Shown: positions 11,742 through 22,731, counted from the stretch's first letter. The stretch: 64,000 nucleotides of DNA from Pyrenochaeta sp. MPI-SDFR-AT-0127 (GCA_020747015.1 JAGTJM010000039.1:1-64000), one strand, 5' to 3'. Translations and numbers: made by a program. The notes: generated by a model not told the origin, from the letters alone.

Positions 11742-14656
11742 ATGGAACCGCTCAGTGCAACCGCCAGCATTATATCTATTCTCCAGCTTTCGGCCAAGGT
11801 CCTTTCGTATCTGAACGACGTCAAGGATGCTTCGAAAGGTCGCGTGCAGTGCGCGATCGAGGCGTCCAACCTTCACAGTCTTCTCTTGAACCTGAGATTC
11901 CGCTTAGAAGAGGGCAATGCTGGTGAGCCATGGTACACCGCAGTCCGAGCCCTCGCAGTTGATAATGGACCGCTCGACCAGTTTAAGAAAGCACTAGAAA
12001 TGCTACAAACAAAGATGACTGATGGAGGTCGGCTAAAGCAGGCCAGTCAGGCGCTCGTCTGGAAGTTCAAGAAAGAAGATATTGCGAGTATTTTAGCTCA
12101 GATGGAGCGATTGAAGACGCTGATAGAAATTGCGTTGCAGATGGATAACTTGTAAGCTTTTGTACTATTCATTTGAATCATGGCTTATGTATGATAGTAA
12201 ATTGTCTCAAGCGATAAAAGCTGACACGAGCATCTTTCGCATCCATGTACCCATTATGCAGTCTAATATACAAACACTTCGACATGGCCAAGACTTTATG
12301 AAGCACCGCAGACTGCTGGATTGGATATCGCCTAGCGATTACCCCGCCCAGCAATCTGATATCATAAAGCGCAGAGGTGAAGGAACTGGCCAGTGGTTTC
12401 TAGGGTCACTTAAAGTAGCACATTGGCTGAATAAAAGTAAGGCTACTCTATTCTGTCCAGGTATTCCAGGAGCTGGCAAGACCATGATAGCAGCTATTGC
12501 GATCGATCATCTACTAGAGTTAGCAGAGATGAACTCATGTGGAGTTGCTTACGTGTATTGTAACTACAAAGCTCCTCAGGAAGAGCAGGATGCTCCTGGA
12601 ATGCTGGCAGCCATTTTAAAGCAGCTAGTACAAGGTCGAGTGTCGGCCATCGAACCTGTAGAAAAGCTGCACAAACGGCATGCCAGCCGGGGGACCAAGC
12701 CATCGCTTGAAGAGATATACAGTACGCTGAGAGATGTGCTTGATCACTATCAGTTTGTCCATGTAGTGATCGATGCTCTCGATGAATGCCAAATCGGTGC
12801 CCGCCGCCAATTTCTAGCCAGACTCGTGGATCTCCAAGCAGAGCAGGATATTCGACTGATGGTCACCTCTCGTTTTGGGATTGAAGATATCTTTAAGGAC
12901 GCCACGAGGTTAGAGATTCAGGCACATAAAGAAGATGTCAAATGTTTCGTAGCTAGCCAGATATATCGATTACCTAGATGTATCCAGCGCGACCATGCGT
13001 TGCAGAAGATGGTGCAAGAGAAGATTGCAGAAGCAGTGGACGGCATGTAAGTCTCGTTCTGGGTCCAAGTATTTCTTAAGCCAAGATCCACACTTACACA
13101 GTCTAAGGTTCCTGCTTGCTCGTCTACACACAGATTCGCTGCAAGACAAGAGGACAGTGAAGGACGTCAAAGTTACTCTCGCTAATCTTTCCAAAGGCGT
13201 AGCAGCACTCCATGATGCATACGCAGAGGCAATCCAAAGAATTCAAGGCCAGCTTGATGGCGACCGCAAATTGGCTATGAAAGTCATATTCTGGATTACA
13301 TTCGCAAAACGTCCACTTGCTACAAATGAGATATGCTGTGCCTTGGCAGTAGAACTGGGTGATACGGAACTTAACCAGGAGCATGTACCTGACGTGGAAG
13401 ACCTCGTGTCTGTGTGCGCTGGCCTTGTCGTTGTTGATCAACATAGTGCTGTTATCCGCCTCGTACACTATACTGCACAAGAATACTTTGAGCAAATTGG
13501 AAATACGTGGAATCCAGACGGTCAGCTGCATGTTGCTACTACATGCCTTACCTACCTATGCTTTGACGCATTTCGAAGTGGCTACTGCGCTACCAGCAAG
13601 GAGTTTGATGAGCGGCTCCAGCAAAATCATTTCTTAGACTATGCTGCAAGGCACTGGGGCCAACATGCAAAAGCGGTCGAAACCAGGGTTTCTGACCTTG
13701 CATGTAGACTTCTGCGAAGCAGATTGTTTTCGAGCGCTCTACAGGTATCAGAGTCTCTAAGACAAACCAAATACTCCACAAAGACCTGCGAATTTGATCA
13801 TAGAATAACAGCTGTACACTACACAGCACAGTTTGGACTTGCTGGCATAACAGAACTAATCCTCTCTGCTGTAGAAGAGCTCGCTGTTGAGGCAGTTAAT
13901 GCAGAAGACAGCGCGGGTAGAACTCCCCTGTGGATAGCGGCACGATATGGGCATGGTGATATGGTCAAGATGTTTCTTCACAAGGGTGCCGACGTCAACA
14001 AGCGAGGGAAATATAGTGATGCACTCGAGGCTGCTTCATCTAAAGGCCATGAGCAGGTGGTGAAGCTGCTGCTTGACAATGGCGCCCACCTTGGCGTGCA
14101 TGGACGCTACAGCAATGCACTCCAAGCCGCTTCAACTGAAGGCCATGAGCAAGTTGTGCGACTGCTGCTTATCCAGGGCGCCAACTCTAATGCTCAAGGT
14201 GGGCAATATGGCAGCGCACTTCAGGCAGCATCATTCAGGGGCCATGAGGAAGTGGTAAAGCTGTTACTGAATAAGGGCGCCGATGTTAATGCGCATAGTG
14301 GATACTACGGCAACGCACTGTATCTGGCTTCATCTGAAGGCCATGAGCAAGTAGTGAAGCTACTACTTAGTATGGACGCCAATATTATTTCACAAGGTAG
14401 ATACTACGGTAACGCACTCTACGCAGCTTCATTTAGAGGTCACGAGCAGGTGGTAATGCTGCTACTTAACAAGAGCGCCAATATAGAAGCAGTGGGTAGA
14501 CACTACGGCAACGCACTCTATGCGGCTTCATACAGAGGCCACGAACAGTTGTTGAAGGTGCTACTCCAATATAGACCTATCGTCAACGCGCAGAGTGGGA
14601 CCCGGAAGTACCGCACTAGACGTGTCTTCATACAGAAGCTTCGAGCGGATGGTTAG
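11742..14656 (+). CDS. STAND NLR: N-terminal helical domain, NACHT ATPase, ankyrin repeats
   Basis: A 935-residue NLR-type sensor. Exons are 11742-12151, 12198-13046 and 13108-14656, with introns of 46 and 61 nt; both joins restore phase. Residues 1-135 match the fungal STAND N-terminal helical domain (opening MEPLSATASIISILQLSAKV). The NACHT module follows a HRRLLDWISPSDYPAQQSD linker typical of fungal NLRs. Walker A GIPGAGKT lies near residue 225 and Walker B VIDALDEC near residue 327. A winged-helix-like region carries FAKRPLATNEICCAL. From about residue 640 to the end come ankyrin repeats, six of them at an exact or near 99-bp spacing. Such proteins sense non-self ligands through the repeats and trigger cell death through a partner. 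The last repeat is broken by a frame change, so the reading frame stops at 14656 while the repeat continues in another frame to 14690. A MULE relic follows directly, then a HeLo-pseudokinase gene. Confidence 0.88.
13997..14600 (+). repeat. 99-bp tandem repeats coding for ankyrin units
   Basis: The block coding for GHEQVVKLLL-type units recurs with its GGCCATGAG core at 14045, 14141, 14240, 14339, 14438 and 14537. The spacings are 96, 99, 99, 99 and 99 bp. Each unit has the pattern YGNAL-AAS-GHEQVVKLLL-GAN. High similarity between copies is typical of fungal recognition receptors whose repeats are reshuffled by recombination. Confidence 0.85.
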
Positions 14657-14699
14657 GACGCTACTTGAGGACGTCGCATACCCCGTTTAGGAGGAACAC

Positions 14700-15504
14700 C
14701 CCCAGGCTGGAGGCCACCATGTGTTTCTGTACATATTCAGTTGAATTCCGCCTGGCTGGACGAGATTGTGTGTCGCCACATCTGCGTAACGAAGGAAACC
14801 TCTCCGAAAGCCGTCGTTGACTGCATTCGAACTCGATTTAAAGAGGAGGTGAGCTACAAGGCAGCTCAGCATTGTTGCCTCTAACTCCTTAATGGGGGTC
14901 TTGGTGAGCAGCAGTATAGTTTCGCACGGTTACCGGCATATCGACGATGTCTAGAAGAGGCTGCTCCAAGCTTTTGAATGGATCTAGTTGTAAATCCAAT
15001 TACTCGTAAGCTCCCAATTGTTTGCTCTACTAATCATCCACTACTTACAGAAAACTTCCGCCAGTCGATCTTTCAGATCGTGTGAAAATTGATTGGGGGG
15101 AATGTAATCCTCTAGTATCAAGGGTGCCTCGTGGCAGGCCAAAGAAGGAGAGATATTGGAAAGAAGATGCACGAGCACCGAGGGGCACTAGGGATGGAGG
15201 GATAGAGGCTATTGTTGCTCCCTCGGGGCACTTAGTACACAGATGTGAGCGCAGACCCAGACAACAACCCTGCGAGCGGCCTATAACAGAGCTGGAGCCA
15301 CCGGAACGCAATAGCCATAGAATGAAGGACCTTCGAGCACGCTGCAACCAGCACACGATGAGCTACCGCCCTTCCCCAGCGAGCGGGAGTCCATTCAACT
15401 GGAGAGCGGAGGAAGAGGCAGCCAAAAAGTTGATTTGGCACCGAGCGTGCAGCGATAGATATGATTTAGCGAGGAAATGTGCTTGCAGGCTCTTCTACAG
15501 CTGA
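14700..15504 (+). pseudogene. Decayed MULE-type DNA transposon, transposase fragments
   Basis: Between about 14752 and 15005, one plus-strand frame reads as a fungal MULE transposase N-terminus (WLDEIVCRHICVTKETSPKA, then FKEEVSYKAAQHCC, then SFARLPAYRRCLEEAAPSF). It is interrupted by in-frame TAA and TGA codons. From 15082, a second segment reads like a degenerate C-terminal tail with GRPKKERYWKEDARAPRG, a signature of these transposases before the zinc knuckle. The central catalytic part is missing. I could not identify terminal inverted repeats by eye. It is a dead element. The family call rests on remembered similarity and needs a profile search. Confidence 0.6.
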
Positions 15505-15785
15505 AGCCCAAAGACTGTAGACTATATCTACCACCGCACCAGGTCAAACGACTAAGCCGAAGAATTGCTGGCAGGACCATATTCCCCCACACCAGCACAA
15601 ATGCACTGATGAGTAAGATAGCGGGCTTATGATGAGTTTGGTCCTTGGCCAGAGCTTTTTGCGCGGTTGTATAAACCCCGCTTTATGATAATTAGAGACG
15701 TTTTTATATTTCAATTTCTTAACACGAATTTTAATCAAGGTATTTAATAAATAGAGAATCGATGCATAGAGACAACTATATGGCA
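15505..15785. other. AT-rich stretch downstream of the transposon relic
   Basis: No gene. Base composition becomes AT-rich from about 15650 to 15770, which may reflect further transposon decay and the 3' end of the HeLo-pseudokinase gene. Confidence 0.4.
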
Positions 15786-17387
15786 CTAGACCTTGCACGT
15801 TTCTAGCCGCTGCACCACTCTCCTAAGAAACTGGGTTTCCAACCAATTTTTCTCACTGCCTCGTTCGCCAAAATTCCCCATTAAGCACGTTTCGACGACT
15901 TCTTGGTAAACACTCCCAGCTCTGTAGGCGATATCACCTCTTAAGTACCTGTCTACTACCACTGAGCGAATTTCTTTTGGGGAGGTGTTACGGCAGAGTG
16001 ATGCTGAAGACTTCCATAGGGCAATGTCGAGTAGCACGAAGCCAAGGCTATATATGTCATACTGTTTCCGAAACTTGCTCCGTTGCGACCCTCGACTGCT
16101 GGGATGCCGATAGAATTCCATATCCGACCCTGTTGTTACGGTCTCGGAATACGCGCCCTCTTGATCCATACTGCCATCCTCACGGGAATATTCAAAACCA
16201 GCGAGAAAGGGGGATTGCAAAATGCCTGATCGAGGATCACTATCCTCGTTGCCATCGTCGGAGTGAAAGAAAAGTATGTTGTGGGGTGCGATGGCCTTGT
16301 GCATCCAACCTGAAGTATGGAGCACGAGCAGTGTGTTCGCGAGTCGAAGCGCTAAGGTAATACGGTCATTCAAAGTAGGCAATCTATGCTGGCGACTGGA
16401 TGATGTCAGGTAATCTTGAAGTGACGTAGGGTCGGAAGAGCCTGTGTCTTCTGGGAATGATGATACTAGGCCGAGCTTTTTGGAATCTGGTGAGAAGGCC
16501 GTGCCAACAAGGGCTAAGACCCTCAAATTTTGTGGTTTGGGTGCCTGGGAAAGAAAAGCTACAAGGTACTGGAGCCTTCTTAATACACGGTCGCGTTTGT
16601 CGGATCCTTCAGAGGGGAGTTCTTTCCACTCTACGAGATGCGGGTGCCGCTGAATAAGGGAGGTTTCTCTTCGCATCAAAGGCTGTCGATCCCAAGGGAG
16701 CGTGAGCTGTGGGATTACTTCTAGTGATTTTGGGGGTTCTTTCGAATTTGATTTGGTTAGAGCATGCTCCATCTGCAATGCTAAACATTTCAAGGCAGCA
16801 GTGGAGCAAATATCCTCGTAGGTGTTCCATGTCGACTGTCGAAGTATGTTCAACTTCTCCGGGTTGTCTGTGCCAAGGACCTTAATAGACAGCTCTTTAA
16901 AAGACTCTATAACAGAAAGCCGCTGTCCTTCATATAGTAATGCATTTAGCGAATCGTTGTAACCCTTCAGGTCTGCGACAAGCGTTTCGAAATGACGTTT
17001 ATCCGATATTGTCCACCTCAACCGTCTTATTACTGATTCAGCCGCTTCCCCGACCCCCTCTGGCAAGTGAGCATGTCCGTTGATCGATTGTGACAGTTCG
17101 TTTCGATTGACGAGTTTCTGTCGTCCTGACAGCAGCCTCTCAATGCACTCGAGAGTTCTCAGCACGGTCGGCAAATGCCGGCTGGAAACATCTACGCCGC
17201 TCTGGAGTTTGGCTGCATTCCCCCAGAGATGAAAGCGCTGTTCCTCTATTTCCAATTTGCAAACGAGGCCCGCAAAATCTGCGTCTTGGCCGATGGCGCT
17301 TTGGACGGTCTGATAGAGCGACGTGCAGGCTGAGAAGAGCTGGATGGCGAGGCTGCTGCCTCCAAGAGCCAGCCCGGCGACATCCAT
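15786..17387 (-). CDS. HeLo domain-pseudokinase protein
   Basis: A single-exon gene for 533 residues. Residues 1-210 form a HeLo (prion-inhibition and propagation) domain: a hydrophobic N-terminal helix (MDVAGLALGGSSLAIQLFSA), then the family signature in which RFHLWG follows a helix rich in Glu and Leu. HeLo domains, known from HET-S, kill fungal cells by inserting their N-terminal helix into the plasma membrane. Residues 270-530 have a protein-kinase fold without catalytic residues: the HRD region reads MHKAIAPHNILFF (H363, no catalytic Asp), the DFG position reads LAGFEY (about 396-398), APE is replaced by YRHPS, and no glycine loop or VAIK lysine is visible. The fold itself is supported by YDIYSLGFVLLDIALW. 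It is therefore a pseudokinase. No C-terminal amyloid motif is seen. It is transcribed away from the kinase-ankyrin gene across 410 bp. Executor of regulated cell death is an inference from the family. Confidence 0.85.
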   Translation of the reverse strand: MDVAGLALGGSSLAIQLFSACTSLYQTVQSAIGQDADFAGLVCKLEIEEQRFHLWGNAAKLQSGVDVSSRHLPTVLRTLECIERLLSGRQKLVNRNELSQSINGHAHLPEGVGEAAESVIRRLRWTISDKRHFETLVADLKGYNDSLNALLYEGQRLSVIESFKELSIKVLGTDNPEKLNILRQSTWNTYEDICSTAALKCLALQMEHALTKSNSKEPPKSLEVIPQLTLPWDRQPLMRRETSLIQRHPHLVEWKELPSEGSDKRDRVLRRLQYLVAFLSQAPKPQNLRVLALVGTAFSPDSKKLGLVSSFPEDTGSSDPTSLQDYLTSSSRQHRLPTLNDRITLALRLANTLLVLHTSGWMHKAIAPHNILFFHSDDGNEDSDPRSGILQSPFLAGFEYSREDGSMDQEGAYSETVTTGSDMEFYRHPSSRGSQRSKFRKQYDIYSLGFVLLDIALWKSSASLCRNTSPKEIRSVVVDRYLRGDIAYRAGSVYQEVVETCLMGNFGERGSEKNWLETQFLRRVVQRLETCKV

Positions 17388-17797
17388 GGGGCCTGACAGG
17401 TGTCAAAGTGGATAGGGGAAGGCACCGTGTCGGCAGAGCGACACTTATTCAGTCGTGCCGGGCGATAAGGAAACCAGGAGACTTTTCTTCGAGCAGGAGA
17501 TGTGAAATGGTTGTAGCTGCCCAGCCCAATAAGTGTTCCTCCCAAGCCACCTATGCTCTGGATGCTTGCGGCCCTTCTTTCAGCTGAACGCACCATACGA
17601 GGCACCAGCCGCCATGGCGGTTAGGAACCATGCTCAGCTCGTCCCATTGACCTTCCCATGTCAGATGATGCGGCCCCTCGCAGTTATCGGCACGCTATTC
17701 ATAAAAGCAATATTTCTTCTGGCGAAGAATTGAAATAGTCCACCTTTCCGAGCCCTTTTGCCCAAGCCTTCCGCTATGCTCAGCAACTTGTCACACT
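17388..17797. promoter_or_regulatory. Shared divergent promoter of the HeLo-pseudokinase and kinase-ankyrin genes
   Basis: The two start codons face away from each other across 410 bp. No TATA box stands out. Sharing one short promoter suggests the genes may be co-regulated. Confidence 0.5.
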
Positions 17798-20700
17798 ATG
17801 AAGATTTTTAAGAAGTTTGGGAAGGCGAAAGCAACCGATGTGGCTTCGTCGGATGCCGAAGAAACGTCTCATCAATCGTCTCTTCCAGACCGTGGAAATC
17901 GCCTCCGGCGTCAGAGCGCGGCGCACCGAGTGAACGCGGTGGCATCCAACCAACCAAATCCTGAGCGCTCTTACCGTAACCCACAGTCCGATCTTAGCAC
18001 CACTGGCACGACTTCAGCACCATATGAACGGCCGGTATCAACTCGTATAGTTGCTACTCCGTCTCTTGTGAATTCGCGTAGCAGCGAGGCGCGCCCAGCT
18101 GCCCAGAGAGGGACGGGCTACCGCCACACATTCTACGCCTCGTCGCCAGCTAATCCATCGACGAGAGAGGTCGCTGCGTTGGCGGTTAGAGGGGATGATA
18201 CCCTAATATCCCAGCCAACATTTGGTAATGCAAATCGCCCATCTGGTCGACCCTCTTCGACAATCCAACCAGAGAACAGGCGGGTCACGTCCACACCAGC
18301 AAGAGCAATAAACCCATCCCCTCAGCCTGGAGTGCTCAATACAACCCGCCCATATTTCACTCCGTCCGTGGCGGACTCGTCGAGAAGCGAAACTTCATCA
18401 ACGCGCACAAGTACCAATGTTGACCGACCAGCACCTCAAGGTGGAGGCCTAGGCGGCATGTTTTTCGCTCCCTCGGTCATCTCGTCGAATGGCAGAGTTT
18501 CAACTTTGTCTGGGGGCCCTAGCGCATCCACAACGACGCCGAAGACTAGACTTTCGGTCGGTACGCAGGACGATGCTTCGACCATTCTGGCCCCAAACCG
18601 CGACCAGAGTGCGGTCGGACGCCTGCTGCCAGCCTCGCGCGTCAAGAATCCCGCCCGCCATGATGTGGTGATACTCGCCAGCTCGATTCAGTCGACCAGC
18701 GGGGCCATGCCGGTGGCCATGTTACAGATACCGTTTGTCGATATCCCAGCTTCATCATCGGATCTGGAGCGACCTTCGTTGCCCGGAAAGTGAGGGTGCC
18801 ATGTGAGTGTGTCGAGTCCGGCTTCGTGGTGGTGAAAACACCAAAGATATCAACAACACCCGGAGGATCGGAGAAAGACTGGGGAACTCATTTGAAGCGT
18901 ATATTGTTCGAGCTGAGGGCGTTACGTCATGAACAATTGATGCACCAGGAAAATATTGTGCGGCTGGAAGGAGTGACCTGGATGGACGACCTATATGATC
19001 TCGAGCGCAAATGGCCCGCATTGGTGTTAGAATATGCGGACGGCGGTAGGTTGTCTCTGCAGCTGGGGTCTTGGAAATGCTAATTGTACTTTGGCAAGGT
19101 TCCCTTGCCGATGTCCTCGTGGAGGAGAAACTCACTGTAAGCACGAAATTGCGCATTTGCCTAGATATCGCGAACGGTTTGAGCGCACTCCATAGTTGTG
19201 GCATCGTTCATTCCGATGTCAAATGCGAAAACATCCTGATGTTTCGAGACAAGGGTCGCGATTATACAGCTAAGATTGGTGACTTTGGGTGTTCTATCGC
19301 TGAGAATTCAGGCGGCGCCTATTTAGGCGGAGGGTCACCGCCTTGGACGGCGCCCGAATGGAGGGAATGGATTTCCGCCGAGAATCTCCCGAAGACAGAT
19401 ATTTATAGTTTCGGGTTGCTGGTCTGGAGAGTGGTGACAGACAGATTCGATCCGTGGGAGAATATTCTTGGCACCAAGACGGCCTCGCAACCGGCTGCAC
19501 GAAAGGAGAGAATTGAGGCGCTGAAGAACGGGTCGGATGACCTTTTACATTTGTTGGAGAGTGATGTGATATCCTCTAGGTTGCCTGAAAAGGAGCGAAA
19601 CGTCGTTGTTGAGACTCTCCGCCGTACAGTTAAGCACGATCCCAAGAAACGAAACTTGAGAGAGCCAATCGTACTCCTTTCAGCTGCTGTGCCATATATT
19701 CCAACACAAAAGAAAGGGTTAGCGCTTTTCTCATTAACCTGTTGTTAATGCTAAAGCTAACGTTTGTCTTAGGGAAAATGCTTCATTCGACATGGGTGAT
19801 ATGTGTCGAGAAATATGGAAGAGCATGAAGGAGATGATTCCTGGTGAGTTTACGGAACCGATGATTTGGGCGCTCTGCAGCAAAATATCAAGCAGCGTGA
19901 ATATCTCGACTCTCGAGATGCGAAAACTGAAAGCTCAAAATGGCAACAAGTATGTAAAACCCATGGGATTTTTATTCCAGTTATGTTCGCGCTGGTTTCT
20001 GACAATGCATGCTCGAAGGGTCGACGAAAAGTATTTCGAGCTCTTTACGCAACTTGCCACCCAGAAAAACAACAGTCGCGGCACGAAGGGTAAAAGGTAG
20101 GTCGTTGCGGATGTATTAAGTCGACGCTGTTGCTTAAATACTCATAGAAGAGTGGATGAGATGCGAGTGCTGCCGAATGAAGATGACGATGATGTTTCTA
20201 CGAAGAACAATCTCAGTCCGGAGCTAGCAGCAAGGGTAAGTACTGACTTGGTTTGACCGTCAATCCCTTGGGCTGATCAAATATCCACAAAGGAACTATC
20301 TTGTTTCAGTACTAGCCACCTCATGATGCTTCCGCCGATTCTGCGAAAGCAGATCGAAGAATCGCTAATTCGAGCAGCAAATGGTGGTGGCCAGGATGCG
20401 GCCCTCTTCCTTGTTGCGTATTATTTGAATATCGCCTTCGATCCCAACGCAGCGTGCAGGTGGCTCGTTCGCGCTGCCGAACTGCGCAGTTCTTCTGCTA
20501 TGTATCTCTGCCATAGAATTCACAAGGCGCTTGGTATACCGGTACCAGAGAATCTAAAAGATCAGATTGAAAATTGGTTGTATACTGGGACTTGCTGGGG
20601 CTCAAAGATTGCCTTCCAAGACCTACGCGTGGTCAAACCATCCTTGGCCCATGCAGCAGGCTTCATTCTGCAGAAACAGGGGAGCTACAACGGAGACATT

Positions 20701-22731
20701 CCATTTCGGGAGGCAGCATTGGCTGGGCCATTCAATCTCGGCTTTGACAGCCCCAGAGCGCTCTCCGAGAAGATTCGCCGTGATGGTCGTCACGTCAACG
20801 ACATTGTGATTGCTGGCGAAAATCAAGACCGACTGTTGCACTGGGCGGCAGGCACCGGAAATGCGGATGCTATCGACGTGCTGGTCCAAGAGCACGGCGC
20901 CGATATCAACATTCGAAACGCAAAAGGAGAAACTCCGTTTTTGGCAGCGATGAGATCTGGGTCTGGGCAGACAATGGCGAAGCTTATCGGGCTAAAGGCC
21001 GACCCAACGATAGCTAGTAACTCAGGGCAGGTGCCATTGCACTGGCTCTGGGGCTTGGAAGGATCTGCAAGCCATGTTAATTCGCTCGGGCAGGAAGTTC
21101 AGCAGCTCAAAATGCTTGCTCTCGGCATGTGTGGAGGGGACCGTAGAGTGTTGAATTCCGTCGCTGATGCTGTCACGGCGCGAATTAATGGGTTCAAGGA
21201 AGAGAAGCATGTCCGCCGACTCCAAACGCACATCTTTTCCGATTTACCGGCAGGTACGCCTCTTCACTGGGCTGTGCAGAGGCGATGCCTTGCAGCAGTC
21301 AAAGCCTTGCTTGAAGCTGGTGCGAGCCCCGAAACCGACAGTGCCGGCACAGTTGCTCCCAGTGGTATTCCAGAGAGCCAAAGTGTATGGCATCTTGCGG
21401 CTGCTATGCATGACAACGATATTCTGACGCTGTTTGTTGATAACTTAAAAGCAAAGTCGCCTAAAGCTACTATGGCTGAGCTTTCTGAACAGATTCCCCG
21501 TGGAGTACTGGCAGCCGCCATCGACGGCTGCGCGTCACAAAGCTACGAGAACGGCCTATTTGCAAGACTGGCGAGGCATGGAGAGCTGTACCAGGAGCGA
21601 ACGAGGAGGATCTTTGATCTCCTGTGGGATCTTGGACTCCATGACCTTGACAAGTCGTTTAGTACCGGGAAAGTCACCCCACTGTTTCTTGCCGTTCAGA
21701 CTGGCCATATCGATGTGGTAAAGGCTCTCTTAGAATCCAACTACCGCAACGATTTGGAGGTTAGGTGTGGAGCGGGATTCACACCGTTGCAGGAGAGCAT
21801 CAATAGACGAGCCGATGACATTTATTTCCTTCTAAGATCACGCGGCGCTAATATTCACGCGAAGTGGGGAATGAACGGAGGATCTCACGGCGTACTAGCA
21901 CTTTGTGCCCAGGCAGGTCACCATAACACCGCCGTGGCCGCCGATTTGATTAAAGCGGGAGTCCCCATTCGTTCGCCCTCACCTGATATTCTGTCTCCGC
22001 TCGTGTTGGCTGTACATGGAGGGCATTTTAAACTTGCCAGGTTCTTTCTGGACAAGGGGGCTGATATTAATGAGCTACAAGACCATCGCGTGCGCATGCT
22101 GTCCTTTGCGACATTGGCAAAGCCGACAACCGTTCTGGGGCTGTGTCTCAAAACCTCTAGTACCAGCAACCTGCTTCCTATAACATGGCTCGCGCAGCTG
22201 CAGAAACAGGGCGCATTCGCGCCTCCACTCTCTCCGATGGTGTCCCCTTCCATTGGTGGTTTGAATGTTTACCATGAAATATGTATGGTAGAGGAGCACG
22301 GTCGAGACGATGAAATGATGGAAAAGATCTTTCAGCTTCTTTGGGGCATGTTTCCGGATAAAAGGCTCCTAAATGCTTTCTTCTACATTTCAGAAAACGT
22401 AGGCGATGTGTCACCATTAATTTTGGCGGTTGAGTTTTCCAACTCACAACTGGTATCGTTATTGCTGAAGGAAGGAGCTGACCCAAAACTCAAGAACTGC
22501 ATTGGAATGAGTCCGGTCGATATGGCCGTGAGGTTTGCGAGTGAATTTGAACGAGACGTTCGAAGCGGCACCATCAGTGCCAAGGTGGGCTTGGACAAAA
22601 TAACTAGTGTGCCAAAGATGCTGGAGAATCGGAGGAGGGTTAGGAATCTATTGCTAGCGGCAGCAAATTCTCGCGGCTCCTCGGACATTGTTTCTTCGAT
22701 GGGAGCATTGGGCGTAACCTCGAAAGAGTAA
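17798..22731 (+). CDS. Protein kinase with C-terminal ankyrin repeats
   Basis: A six-exon model gives 1,516 residues: 17798-18560, 18728-19045, 19099-19717, 19773-20096, 20148-20235 and 20293-22731. Introns 2-5 are 51-57 nt with canonical ends and, for two of them, clear branch sites (GCTAAT, GCTAAC); all keep phase. Intron 1 (167 nt, donor GTACGC, acceptor TTACAG) is my best explanation for a certain frame change between 18560 and 18728, but is less secure. Residues 1-254 are Ser/Thr/Pro-rich and look disordered. The kinase domain follows: glycine loop IIGSGATF (about 266), lysine in FVVVKTPK (about 291), HSDVKCEN (Asp about 400), DFG (about 422), TAPEW. All catalytic residues are kept, so it should be active. 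After a linker and a Sel1-like stretch (near residue 735), ankyrin repeats fill about residues 890-1490. A partner relation with the divergent HeLo-pseudokinase is inferred. Confidence 0.82.

Noticed and set aside
12196..12300. Separate gene starting inside the NLR second exon
   Set aside because: The 46-nt intron before it has good borders and restores phase with the N-terminal helical domain, so it is one gene.
13997..14600. Regular 99-bp repeats considered as a satellite or CRISPR-like array
   Set aside because: The repeats are in frame and code for ankyrin units; there are no spacers.
19951..19981. Possible 31-nt intron (GTATGT...CCAG) in the kinase-ankyrin gene
   Set aside because: Too short for a fungal intron, and the frame reads through without it.
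19792..20100. Separate small gene between kinase and ankyrin frames
   Set aside because: Introns on both sides keep phase and join it to the kinase and ankyrin parts as one gene.
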